DNA of 7,660 nucleotides from an uncultured bacterium (GCA_947086625.1 CAMTZV010000056.1:1-7660), one strand, 5' to 3'. Counted from the stretch's first letter, positions 1 through 5,566 are shown. The notes: generated from the sequence alone by a model not told the origin. Numbers and translations are program-made.

Positions 1-5
1 TTCAT
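1..5 (-). CDS. Start of a truncated downstream gene
   Basis: An ATG lies at bases 5-3 on the minus strand, and only five bases of the gene are inside the window, so nothing can be said about the product. The start is supported by a GGAGG ribosome site (bases 14-18) eight bases upstream and by a promoter with an extended -10 at 92-121. The gene therefore seems to be transcribed from its own promoter just after panE. Confidence 0.5.
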
Positions 6-41
6 GTTTTTATCCTCCATAAATAAAAATACCGAAAATAC

Positions 42-69
42 CGCCGCATGAAAAAGGCTTCACACGGCG
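42..69 (-). other. Leader hairpin upstream of truncated gene
   Basis: The arms at 42-52 and 59-69 pair as an 11 bp stem, including two G-T wobbles, around a six-base loop. On the minus strand it is followed by a T-rich but interrupted stretch reaching the ribosome site. It lies between the promoter at 92-121 and the start codon at 5, so it would be in the 5' leader of the truncated gene. It could be an attenuator, a stabilising stem, or a weak terminator for read-through from panE. Confidence 0.45.
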
Positions 70-91
70 ACGCTCTATCGGAAACAAACCT

Positions 92-121
92 ATTATAGCA
101 CAGGCGCATCAGGGATGCCAG
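92..121 (-). promoter_or_regulatory. Sigma-A-like promoter with extended -10
   Basis: On the minus strand CTGGCA (116-121, four of six matches to TTGACA) is followed by an 18-base spacer and a perfect TATAAT (92-97). A TGC directly before TATAAT gives an extended -10. Transcription would start near base 85, leaving a leader of about 80 bases before the ATG at 5. The promoter lies in the short gap after the panE stop codon. Confidence 0.7.
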
Positions 122-130
122 TATAAAATC

Positions 131-1060
131 TTATCTCCTGCTCATTAACAGCGAAAACATCTTCTCCGACACCGGAACCGGCACCGACAGACGCTTCGCC
201 TCGCGCAGCAGATAACCGCTGAACGTGTCGATCTCGCAGGGCCGCCCGGCATTTAAGTCGCGCTGGAGGGAGCTTGTCGCATCATAGCGGTAGTCCTCGT
301 AAAAGCGGCGCACGAACTCCCTCTTATGCTCCGGCAGCACCGGGACGCCCTTTGCGCGGGCAACCTCGTATGCCTCCGCGATGAGCGCCTCGTACTCCTT
401 CGCCTTTTCGGGGTCGTCCCGAAGCTGCCCCATCGAATTGTCGTATGCGGCGCTCGCCACGTTGTAGGCACAGTTCAAAATATATTTCAGCCATACCTCA
501 AGCTCGATGTCGTCCGTCACGAGATGATCGACGCCCGCCTTTGTCAGAATCTCCGATGCTCCGGCGAGCGCCGCGCGCTGCCGTTCGTCCGCATCTTTGA
601 TCCCGAGGCGCATCCACGTAAAATCGCCCTGCTGCTCGATGGAGGCGTCCTCGTTCGCAAACGCCACGATATAGATGACCGCATCCGCCACGATGCCGCG
701 CCCCAACGCCGCACGCACCCGCTGCGCCGGGTCCACGCCGTTCATGACCGGGATGATGAGCGTGTGCGCGCCCACCGCGCCCGCCATCTGCGCGCACACC
801 TCCTCAAGCGAGTAATTTTTCACGCACAAAAATATGTAGTCCTGTTCCTTAAGCTCCCGCGTCTCCACGACCGCCCGGGGCGTCGCCCGAACCTCCCCGT
901 GAAGCTCGCTGTGCAGCACGAGGCCGTTTTTTCGAAGCACGTCCGCACGCGCACCCCGCGCCGCAAATGTCACCTGTCCCGGATACGCCGCCCCGATCAT
1001 GCCCGCCAGATACCCGCCGACGCCGCCGACGCCGACAACCGCTATTTTTTTGTTTTCCAT
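131..1060 (-). CDS. panE: 2-dehydropantoate 2-reductase family protein (PanE/ApbA)
   Basis: The 309-residue product matches the ketopantoate reductase family, cytoplasmic enzymes that reduce 2-dehydropantoate to pantoate with NADPH in pantothenate and coenzyme A synthesis. The N-terminal Rossmann glycine motif GVGGVG is at residues 10-15. Family residues are visible: K81 in VKNYS, N107 in VMNGVD, K192 in the WLKYILN helix (candidate catalytic lysine), S263/S264, and E276 in AGRPCEID. Length is normal for the family. The ATG is preceded by a purine-rich GGGGGAAG ribosome site. It begins 58 bases after the toxin stop with no clear promoter, so it may be read with the toxin-antitoxin pair. PanE paralogues acting on other 2-keto acids are common, so the family call is firm and the exact substrate less so. 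Confidence 0.88.
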   Translation of the reverse strand: MENKKIAVVGVGGVGGYLAGMIGAAYPGQVTFAARGARADVLRKNGLVLHSELHGEVRATPRAVVETRELKEQDYIFLCVKNYSLEEVCAQMAGAVGAHTLIIPVMNGVDPAQRVRAALGRGIVADAVIYIVAFANEDASIEQQGDFTWMRLGIKDADERQRAALAGASEILTKAGVDHLVTDDIELEVWLKYILNCAYNVASAAYDNSMGQLRDDPEKAKEYEALIAEAYEVARAKGVPVLPEHKREFVRRFYEDYRYDATSSLQRDLNAGRPCEIDTFSGYLLREAKRLSVPVPVSEKMFSLLMSRR

Positions 1061-1118
1061 GTTTAACTTCCCCCTTTATTAAAATCCACGCCCCGCGTAA
1101 TCCTCTCAGCCGTAAATA

Positions 1119-1433
1119 TCACAGATTCCTTTCGGTATCTCTTCCTCCATACATCAATCGCCGCACCTCCATAACATCGTCAATCACCACATAATAGACA
1201 ACATAATTCCCTACATAAATCCGATAATAGGGATGGTCACGCTTTTTTGCGGAACGATATGGTTCAAAAGCGGCCGGATGATCCAGTCGTTTCAAAATTG
1301 CAGCTTCCACATCATCGAGCAGCTTGCGCGCCGCGTCCTCATTTTTCAAAACACTGGCAATATAATTTATGGCATTGATTAAGTCCTCTTCAAAAGCCGG
1401 CAGATAGCGAAGCCGATAGGATTTATGCTTCAT
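1119..1433 (-). CDS. RelE/ParE-family toxin
   Basis: A 104-residue protein resembling type II toxins of the RelE/ParE fold. It has an N-terminal YRLRYLPAFEEDL strand-helix, a second helix with ARKLLDDVEAAI, and C-terminal beta strands RIYVGNYVVYYVV and MEVRRLMYGGRD. The family acts either as a ribosome-dependent mRNA endonuclease (RelE) or on gyrase (ParE), and the sequence alone does not decide between them. The ATG at 1433 was chosen over an upstream one at 1517 because AAGGAGAG (1440-1447) lies six bases before it and because the longer form would extend far into the antitoxin gene. The start overlaps the antitoxin 3' end by 11 bases, indicating translational coupling. G+C is lower than in neighbouring genes, consistent with acquisition. 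Confidence 0.85.
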   Translation of the reverse strand: MKHKSYRLRYLPAFEEDLINAINYIASVLKNEDAARKLLDDVEAAILKRLDHPAAFEPYRSAKKRDHPYYRIYVGNYVVYYVVIDDVMEVRRLMYGGRDTERNL

Positions 1434-1683
1434 GTATTGCTCTCCTTGCATGACTGAATACTGTATCGTGCGAAAGCCGTTCTTCATAAGCTGCAGCCTG
1501 CCGATCAGCTTCATCAAGCTTCTTTTCTATGCTGTCCGTCAGGCTTGCGTATTCCTCCAGGCTCAGAACTACCATAGCGCCATATCCATTTTTTGTGAGA
1601 TAAACAGGTTTTCCGCTGTTTACAATTGCTTCAATCTCCGGAAACTTATTCCTGAGGTCAGAAACGGGCCGAATTTGTATCAT
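1423..1683 (-). CDS. Phd/YefM-family antitoxin
   Basis: An 86-residue protein beginning MIQIRPVSDLRNKFPEIEAI, typical of the N-terminal DNA-binding and dimerisation fold of Phd/YefM antitoxins, with the usual KPVYLTKNGYGAMVVLSLEEY block near residues 25-45. The charged C-terminal half probably wraps the toxin. The ATG at 1683 is preferred to a GTG at 1707 because AAGGAG (1693-1698) sits nine bases upstream of it and the family normally starts here. It precedes the toxin with an 11-base overlap, the usual order for this type. Such antitoxins generally repress their own promoter, and repeats at 1714-1732 are candidate sites. Confidence 0.9.
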   Translation of the reverse strand: MIQIRPVSDLRNKFPEIEAIVNSGKPVYLTKNGYGAMVVLSLEEYASLTDSIEKKLDEADRQAAAYEERLSHDTVFSHARRAIHEA

Positions 1684-1713
1684 ACTGCCGCACTCCTTCC
1701 ATATCACTGATTC

Positions 1714-1732
1714 TATCCTAATGTTATCCTTA
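1714..1732 (-). repeat. Tandem 8-base repeats upstream of antitoxin
   Basis: TATCCTAA (1714-1721) and TATCCTTA (1725-1732) recur with an 11-base period, about one helical turn, between the predicted promoter and the antitoxin start. Phd/YefM antitoxins bind repeated or palindromic sites at their own promoters, so this is a plausible operator. That role is inferred from position only. Confidence 0.4.
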
Positions 1733-1760
1733 TTTTATCAAATGAATTTCTCAAAGGCAA
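1732..1760 (-). promoter_or_regulatory. Promoter of the toxin-antitoxin pair
   Basis: On the minus strand TTGCCT (1755-1760), a 17-base spacer and TAAAAT (1732-1737) form a sigma-A-like promoter. The predicted start is about 40 bases before the antitoxin ATG. It lies in the 92-base gap between shikimate kinase and the antitoxin, so the pair can be expressed independently of the upstream genes. Confidence 0.6.
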
Positions 1761-1775
1761 TACCTGTTCACACCG

Positions 1776-2330
1776 TCAATATTTGATTTTGCCCTCCCGC
1801 GCGATCTCCTCCACAATATCCCGGATCTGCTTTCTCCGGCAGTCGATCGTCACGTCCGCGTACGTCTCATAAAGCGGCGCGCGCTCCGCGAAAAGCTCCG
1901 GGAGCGTCTGCCCCGGGCGGATCGCCACACCCCGCTCGTTTAGATCCCCGAGCCGATCGGCCAGCGCCTCGCACGGCAGATACAGATAGACGACCGTGCC
2001 GATCGCACGCAGATGCGCCATCGCCTGTGCCCCGTAGACGGCGCTCCCTCCGGTCGCGATCACCGCGCGCTCCGCATCGATCGACGCGTTGACCTCGTTT
2101 TCGATCCGCGCAAAGCCGTCAATTCCATGCGCCTCGATCAGCTCGTGTAAAAGTCTGCCCTCGCGCGCCTGAATGAGCAAATCCGAATCCACAAACGCAT
2201 AGCCCATTCGCTTTGCGAGCACTACGCCTACGGTGCTCTTTCCGACGCCCGGCATTCCGATCAAAACGATATTCGCGCCAAATGCCGCGCGCCCTTCGGC
2301 CTGCGGCCGCCCTTCTCTAGTCGTATTCAT
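1776..2330 (-). CDS. aroK: Shikimate kinase
   Basis: A 184-residue P-loop kinase, predicted to phosphorylate shikimate with ATP to shikimate 3-phosphate, the fifth step of chorismate synthesis, in the cytoplasm. Walker A is GMPGVGKST (25-33). DSD (48-50) and R75 in FARIE match shikimate-binding positions, and ERAPLYE (149-155) supplies the C-terminal arginine R150. The usual GGG substrate loop reads ATGGSAVY (92-99), so its third glycine is serine. The lid segment contains R133 and R138. About 18 residues precede the fold, so a later start is possible, although the ATG at 2330 has GGAGG 12 bases upstream. It overlaps the YolD-like gene by 14 bases, suggesting co-translation. A divergent kinase of the same family is possible. 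Confidence 0.85.
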   Translation of the reverse strand: MNTTREGRPQAEGRAAFGANIVLIGMPGVGKSTVGVVLAKRMGYAFVDSDLLIQAREGRLLHELIEAHGIDGFARIENEVNASIDAERAVIATGGSAVYGAQAMAHLRAIGTVVYLYLPCEALADRLGDLNERGVAIRPGQTLPELFAERAPLYETYADVTIDCRRKQIRDIVEEIAREGKIKY

Positions 2331-2607
2331 GCTCGATCCGCTCCTCCACCTGTCGTTGCTTCTCCTTTATCGCTTCCCCGTGCCCGCTTAACGCCGCAAA
2401 CGGCGCGAACTGTGCCGCCCGGTCGTAAATCGGCATCTGCGGGTGCGTCGGCGAGACGTGCCGCGGCAGCCCGATCATGTCGTCGTAGCGGTGCATATCC
2501 CCCTCCGCGTCCCGGAATGCCGCCGTCACGGCGCCTTCCCTGCCCTCGTTTGCCGCGCCCTCCTCCATCCAGAAGCTTTCGCTCTCCCAAGTGTCCTGAA
2601 ACCTCAT
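2317..2607 (-). CDS. YolD-like small protein, partner of Y-family polymerase
   Basis: A 96-residue soluble protein without signal or membrane segments. The segment RYDDMIGLPRHVS, then DRAAQFAPFAALSGHGEAI (about residues 62-80) resembles the core of YolD-like proteins, which in Bacillota often lie just downstream of UvrX/YqjW-type polymerases. The acidic C-terminus is probably helical. The biochemical role of YolD proteins is not settled; an accessory role in translesion synthesis or UV tolerance is inferred from gene association. The ATG at 2607 has a strong GGAGGG site (2616-2621) eight bases upstream. It follows the polymerase after 192 bases of repeat-rich DNA and overlaps shikimate kinase at its end. 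Confidence 0.75.
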   Translation of the reverse strand: MRFQDTWESESFWMEEGAANEGREGAVTAAFRDAEGDMHRYDDMIGLPRHVSPTHPQMPIYDRAAQFAPFAALSGHGEAIKEKQRQVEERIEHEYD

Positions 2608-2629
2608 GCTTTATGCCCTCCGATCTGTT
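2602..2629 (-). repeat. Direct repeat copy at YolD-like gene start
   Basis: This 28-base segment matches 2798-2825 at 24 of 28 positions. It contains the ribosome site and ATG of the YolD-like gene, whereas the other copy is the last codons and stop of the polymerase gene. The reading AACAGATCGG-GGGCATAA is common to both. Confidence 0.85.
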
Positions 2630-2662
2630 ACTATTCACGGCTCGGAAGCCGCTCATAGTAAC
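2627..2662 (-). repeat. 36-base hairpin next to the YolD-like ribosome site
   Basis: GTTACTAT (2627-2634) and ATAGTAAC (2655-2662) are perfect inverted repeats, enclosing a second perfect pair CGGCT/AGCCG around a four-base loop, with a 3x3 internal loop between the two stems. In the transcript the hairpin lies immediately before the ribosome site of the YolD-like gene. It is not followed by a T-run, so it is not a standard terminator. Confidence 0.8.
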
Positions 2663-2667
2663 GATTC

Positions 2668-2706
2668 GGGGCGATATTGTGAATTTTGCTACGCAAAAAT
2701 CGCCCC
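2668..2706. repeat. Nested inverted repeat inside the element
   Basis: GGGGCGAT (2668-2675) pairs perfectly with ATCGCCCC (2699-2706), and inside it TTTTGC pairs with GCAAAA around TAC. An eight-base bulge separates the two stems on one side. This gives a stable stem on either strand. Confidence 0.8.
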
Positions 2707-2724
2707 TCATTCCTGAATCATGTT

Positions 2725-2758
2725 CTCACGGAACGCGCAGCCAGTGCGCGTTCCTGAG
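2725..2758. repeat. Strong 14 bp hairpin inside the element
   Basis: GGAACGCGCA (2730-2739) and TGCGCGTTCC (2745-2754) are a perfect 10 bp inverted repeat around a five-base loop, extended by CTCA/TGAG after a one-base bulge. No T-run follows on the minus strand, so it is better read as a structural repeat than as a rho-independent terminator. Confidence 0.8.
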
Positions 2759-2772
2759 TCGTGAAAAGTAAC

Positions 2773-2790
2773 CCCTATCTGTTCGTTCCG
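2773..2790 (-). repeat. Third partial copy of the polymerase 3' end
   Basis: This 18-base stretch matches 2815-2832, within the final codons of the polymerase, at 16 of 18 positions. It lies directly against the outer end of the palindromic element, in non-coding DNA beyond the polymerase stop. It is consistent with a tandem duplication of the gene end before the element arrived. Confidence 0.65.
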
Positions 2791-2797
2791 GAAGCTG

Positions 2798-2825
2798 CTT
2801 CACGCCTTATGCCCCCCGATCTGTT
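2798..2825 (-). repeat. Direct repeat copy at polymerase gene end
   Basis: This is the partner of 2602-2629 (24 of 28 identical). Here it encodes the conserved-looking tail QIGGHKA and the TGA stop of the polymerase. Confidence 0.85.
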
Positions 2826-4323
2826 CATTCCGCTCTACAGCCGTCGCGCCGTCGAGCAGGCTCATGCCCTTTAGCATCGCGTTTTTTCCGTAGCGCTTCT
2901 TGACGCTCAACATCGCCTCCTGCAGCCTGCGCTCCCGCGCGAGAAATTCCTCCCGCGTCTCCTTCGCGTCACGATCAGGTGCTCCCGCCCGCGCCTTCCC
3001 GTCCGCTTTGTGCGGGGCTTCCTCCCGGCCGTCCCCCGGCACAAAGCCGTCCATCGAAAAGAGCGAGAGCTGCTCGCAGCACTCCTGCTTCGCCTGCGTC
3101 TCGTCGATCAGATGATTCGCGCAAATGCTCACGCGGCGCACGAACAGACTCTTATTGACAATGCGCGCAAAGAGCGCGAGCGCCGCGTCGGTGATCAGCA
3201 TGGATGAGGCGGTTTTGCACTCCAGATTCGCCGTCCCGTGCGCGTGCTTTGGCACCCGCCGCCCGTAGCGGTCCGTCGTCACCTCGCCCTGATATGCCGC
3301 CGCCCGCTTCGGGTCGGTGAGATTGTCCCTGTCATAGCCGACCGTCAGAATAATCTGATCAGTCACAAGCCGCTTTTCCACCAGCTCGAGCGAGAGCATA
3401 TCAGCCATCTCCTGCACGATGAGCCGCGCCTTCTCATACTCATATGGGCAGCGCAGCACCTGCCCGGAGACGATGCTGTTATTTTCCGGCTTATACGCCT
3501 TCACGTCCGCGATCGTGCAAGGCTCATAGCCCCAGGCGTGGTCGATGAGCAGCTCGGCATTGACGCCAAACAGCTTATAGAGCAGCTCCTCGTTATAAAA
3601 ATCATCCGGCGCCCCAATCGAGCAGCGCGCCACGTCGCCCATCGTGTAAAGCCCGCACTCCGCCAGCCTTTTCGCGTAGCCCTTTCCCACGCGCCAGAAA
3701 TCCGTGATCGGCTCGTGTGTCCAGAGCTGCCTGCGATAGCCTGTCTCGTCCAGCTCGGCGATGCGCACGCCGTTTTCGTCCGGCTCCACATGCTTTGCCA
3801 TAATGTCCATCGCGACCTTGCACAGATAGAGGTTCGTCCCGATGCCGGCCGCGGCGGTGATGCCGACCGTCTCATACACGTCCGCGATCATCTTCGCCGC
3901 AAGCTCGCGCGGCGTCATGCCGTACGTGTTCAGATAGTGCGTCGCGTCGATCATAACCTCGTCGATCGAGTAGACGTGGATATCCTCGGGCGCGATATAT
4001 TTCAGATAGACCTCGTAAATCCTCGTGCTGTACGAGAGGTAAAGCGCCATGCGCGGCGGCGCGGTGATGTAGGTGATCTGCTCCGCCTCACCGCGCTCCG
4101 CGTTCAATGCGCGCACCCGCTCCACAACCTCAAAAAGCCGCGCCCTCCCCGGAATGCCAAAGGCTTTCAGGGAAGGGGACACGGCCAGACAGATCGTCTT
4201 ATTCGTGCGGCTTTCGTCCGCGACGACCAGATGCGTCGTCAGCGGGTCAAGCCCGCGCTCTATGCACTCCACCGAGGCATAGAACGACTTTAAATCAATC
4301 GCAATATACGCATGATTTGTCAC
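2800..4323 (-). CDS. Y-family translesion DNA polymerase (UmuC/DinB, UvrX/YqjW-like)
   Basis: A 507-residue error-prone polymerase expected to copy past DNA lesions. Catalytic acidic residues are seen as D10 in IDLKSFYASVE and D121-E122 in VYSIDEVMID. Y15 lies near the expected steric gate. GIGTNLYLCKVAMDIMAK (160-177) is the conserved palm-thumb segment, and 206-232 looks like the helix-hairpin-helix thumb. QLSLF (418-422) is a textbook beta-clamp binding motif. A charged, low-complexity linker (about 431-455) leads to a helical tail ending QIGGHKA. The start is the GTG at 4323, because the family begins just before the IDLKSFYAS motif; a GTG at 4368 would add 15 atypical residues. No good ribosome site precedes it. 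Its GTG overlaps the binding-protein TGA as GTGA, so translation is probably coupled. I saw no clear LexA site. Confidence 0.93.
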   Translation of the reverse strand: MTNHAYIAIDLKSFYASVECIERGLDPLTTHLVVADESRTNKTICLAVSPSLKAFGIPGRARLFEVVERVRALNAERGEAEQITYITAPPRMALYLSYSTRIYEVYLKYIAPEDIHVYSIDEVMIDATHYLNTYGMTPRELAAKMIADVYETVGITAAAGIGTNLYLCKVAMDIMAKHVEPDENGVRIAELDETGYRRQLWTHEPITDFWRVGKGYAKRLAECGLYTMGDVARCSIGAPDDFYNEELLYKLFGVNAELLIDHAWGYEPCTIADVKAYKPENNSIVSGQVLRCPYEYEKARLIVQEMADMLSLELVEKRLVTDQIILTVGYDRDNLTDPKRAAAYQGEVTTDRYGRRVPKHAHGTANLECKTASSMLITDAALALFARIVNKSLFVRRVSICANHLIDETQAKQECCEQLSLFSMDGFVPGDGREEAPHKADGKARAGAPDRDAKETREEFLARERRLQEAMLSVKKRYGKNAMLKGMSLLDGATAVERNEQIGGHKA

Positions 4324-5312
4324 TGTTTTACCAGAGTAAAGTAATCGTCTAATTCGTCGGTCTCGCACTCGCCTTTACTCATCCAGAAGGACGCCATCTC
4401 CTTGCACAGATCGAAAATGTTGCCGTCTGCGCCTTCCTTCAGCATCGCTTCATTTTCTTCCTTTCCCAAAAAGTGCAAGCCCTCCGCATCGCCCGCGATG
4501 TCCTCGGCGCTGACCTCCTCAAAGCCGCTCGCCATGTTTTTGTACGCCTCCTCGGGGTTTGCGTTGTAAAAATCAACCGCCTTGTACCAGCACTCCTCGA
4601 CCGCCGTCACGATATCCGGGTTCTTTGCCGCAAAATCCGCGTTCACGACAAGGCTGTCGGAGATCGTGTCGGGATAATCCGCGCTCGTCACGAGCGCATG
4701 CGCGCCGTCCACCTCGTCCAGCGCGTTGGAAAGCTCCGGCTCCCACATGATCGCCGCGTCCACCTGTCCGCCGATAAACGCCACGCCCGCCTCGGTCGTA
4801 TCGTTCATATCCTTCACGTCGATGTCGTCCTCGCTCAGAGAGGAGCTTCCCTCGAGCGCTTTCAGGAAGAAATAGTAGGACGATGCCGACTTGTCCAGCG
4901 CCACGGACCTTCCCGCCAGATCGTCGAGCGACTGAATGTCAGAGACCGCCACGAGCGCATCCGCGCCGAACGACTGATCCATCGTCAGCACATATTTGCT
5001 CTTTGCGCCGTTCGCGAACATCTTGATGTTCGGATCCTGCGCAGTCGCGAGAAACTGCACGTCGCCCTTTGTAATCAGGCTGGCGTAGGTGGACTCGTCC
5101 TCGATGACCTGAATGTTCATCTTGATGCCCGCCTCCTCAAAATAGCCCTGCTCCTGTGCAATAAACATCGGCGCATAGCCCGTGAACGTACAGAACGCCA
5201 TCGTAACCTCTGTCAGGCCGTCCGCGCCGGAATCCTTTTTGTCCCCGCAGCCGACCGTCAGGGCGCTCACCGCGAGAAGCGCCGCCAGTACCACACTTAG
5301 TTTTCTCTTCAT
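4320..5312 (-). CDS. NitT/TauT-type ABC transporter substrate-binding lipoprotein
   Basis: A 330-residue extracytoplasmic binding protein. The signal peptide has MKRK, a hydrophobic stretch and lipobox LTVGC with the lipidated cysteine at C22, so it is predicted to be anchored to the outer face of the membrane. The mature N-terminus TEVTMAFCTFTGYAPMFIAQEQGYFEEAGI and later DVQFLATAQD and GGQVDAAIMWEPEL are typical of the NMT1/SsuA-like family, which binds sulfonates, nitrate, bicarbonate or thiamine precursors. The ligand cannot be read from sequence. It works with the permease and ATPase encoded upstream, although 254 bases separate it from the ATPase. AGAGGG precedes the ATG by about eight bases. 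Its stop overlaps the polymerase start by four bases. Confidence 0.93.
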   Translation of the reverse strand: MKRKLSVVLAALLAVSALTVGCGDKKDSGADGLTEVTMAFCTFTGYAPMFIAQEQGYFEEAGIKMNIQVIEDESTYASLITKGDVQFLATAQDPNIKMFANGAKSKYVLTMDQSFGADALVAVSDIQSLDDLAGRSVALDKSASSYYFFLKALEGSSSLSEDDIDVKDMNDTTEAGVAFIGGQVDAAIMWEPELSNALDEVDGAHALVTSADYPDTISDSLVVNADFAAKNPDIVTAVEECWYKAVDFYNANPEEAYKNMASGFEEVSAEDIAGDAEGLHFLGKEENEAMLKEGADGNIFDLCKEMASFWMSKGECETDELDDYFTLVKQ

Positions 5313-5347
5313 AAGTTTTCCCTCTTTTCCTATTATATATGTATGTT

Positions 5348-5380
5348 ATACTCACTGCCGAAAAAATCGGAAGTGAGTAT
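5348..5380 (-). other. Hairpin just upstream of the binding-protein gene
   Basis: ATACTCACT (5348-5356 on the plus strand) pairs with AGTGAGTAT (5372-5380), then after one mismatch CCGA pairs with TCGG, around a short A/T loop. It ends about 35 bases before the ATG. There is no T-run after it on the minus strand, so mRNA processing, stabilisation or control of binding-protein synthesis is more likely than termination. Confidence 0.65.
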
Positions 5381-5381
5381 C

Positions 5382-5430
5382 GCGCCAGCCGCAGCCGTGA
5401 AGCGGCATATTTCCCTATGCGGCTGTGCGC
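5382..5430 (-). other. GC-rich stem, possible cis-acting RNA
   Basis: GCGCCAGCCGCA (5382-5393) pairs with TGCGGCTGTGCGC (5418-5430) in a 12 bp stem with a single bulged base. The enclosed 24 bases can form smaller stems (GCCG/CGGC and ATA/TAT). It stands two bases from the hairpin at 5348-5380, giving a tandem pair of strong structures in the leader of the binding-protein gene. I do not recognise a known riboswitch class. Confidence 0.5.
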
Positions 5431-5442
5431 ATCAATTTATAC

Positions 5443-5486
5443 TGAGCGACAAATTTATTTGGCGCTCATATCAACCCGGCGCTCAT
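5443..5486. promoter_or_regulatory. Operator-like cluster of TGAGCG repeats
   Basis: TGAGCGAC (5443-5450) and GGCGCTCA (5461-5468) form an inverted repeat with one mismatch around an A/T-rich ten-base centre. GGCGCTCAT occurs again at 5478-5486. Two inverted half-sites and a third direct copy resemble a regulator binding site upstream of the binding-protein gene. The regulator is unknown. Confidence 0.4.
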
Positions 5487-5566
5487 CGCACCGGATGACA
5501 GCCTCCTGAAAAACTCGGGCGCTCTGCCGGAAAACCCGCGGCCGCACCGCTTTCCGGCACATCCGC

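Larger units (their letters stand above)
2627..2772. mobile_element. Putative miniature palindromic element with terminal inverted repeats
   Basis: The 146-base segment begins with GTTACTATTCACGGCTC (2627-2643) and ends with GAGTCGTGAAAAGTAAC (2756-2772), which are inverted copies matching at 15 of 17 positions. Inside are three separate hairpins (2627-2662, 2668-2706, 2725-2758). No plausible gene lies within it. It is flanked by partial direct repeats AACAGAT-GGG. This fits a non-autonomous MITE- or REP-like element inserted between the polymerase and its partner gene, but mobility is inferred; no transposase is present in the window. Confidence 0.6.
5313..5566 (-). other. Structured 254-base gap between ATPase and binding-protein genes
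   Basis: No supported gene lies here. On the minus strand it contains, in order, two direct copies of ATGAGCGCC with a 17-base period (5461-5469 and 5478-5486), an inverted repeat (5443-5468), a long GC-rich stem (5382-5430), a second hairpin (5348-5380), and then the ribosome site of the binding protein. A TATAAT-like sequence 20-odd bases before the start has no good -35 partner, so a promoter here is not established. Confidence 0.6.

Noticed and set aside
326..1066. Plus-strand open frame of 246 codons
   Set aside because: It mirrors the panE gene, which has an intact Rossmann motif and catalytic residues; no ribosome site or motif supports the opposite strand.
2327..2771. Open frames on both strands covering the YolD-like gene and the repeat element
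   Set aside because: They cross the inverted repeats, show no family motif, and conflict with the better supported 96-residue gene and its ribosome site.
3238..4293. Long plus-strand open frame of 351 codons
   Set aside because: It lies entirely opposite the polymerase gene, is rich in arginine, histidine and valine as expected from antisense of G+C-rich codons, and has no recognisable motifs.
4473..5300. Plus-strand open frame of 275 codons
   Set aside because: It is antisense to the substrate-binding protein, whose lipobox and family motifs are clear; the composition is that of a shadow frame.
5348..5380. Reading this hairpin as a rho-independent terminator of the permease-ATPase transcript
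   Set aside because: No T-run follows it on the minus strand; the only T-rich stretch is in the loop.
5313..5566. TPP or other known riboswitch before the binding protein, considered because some family members bind thiamine precursors
   Set aside because: The conserved core sequences of the TPP class that I looked for by eye are not present; only unassigned hairpins remain.
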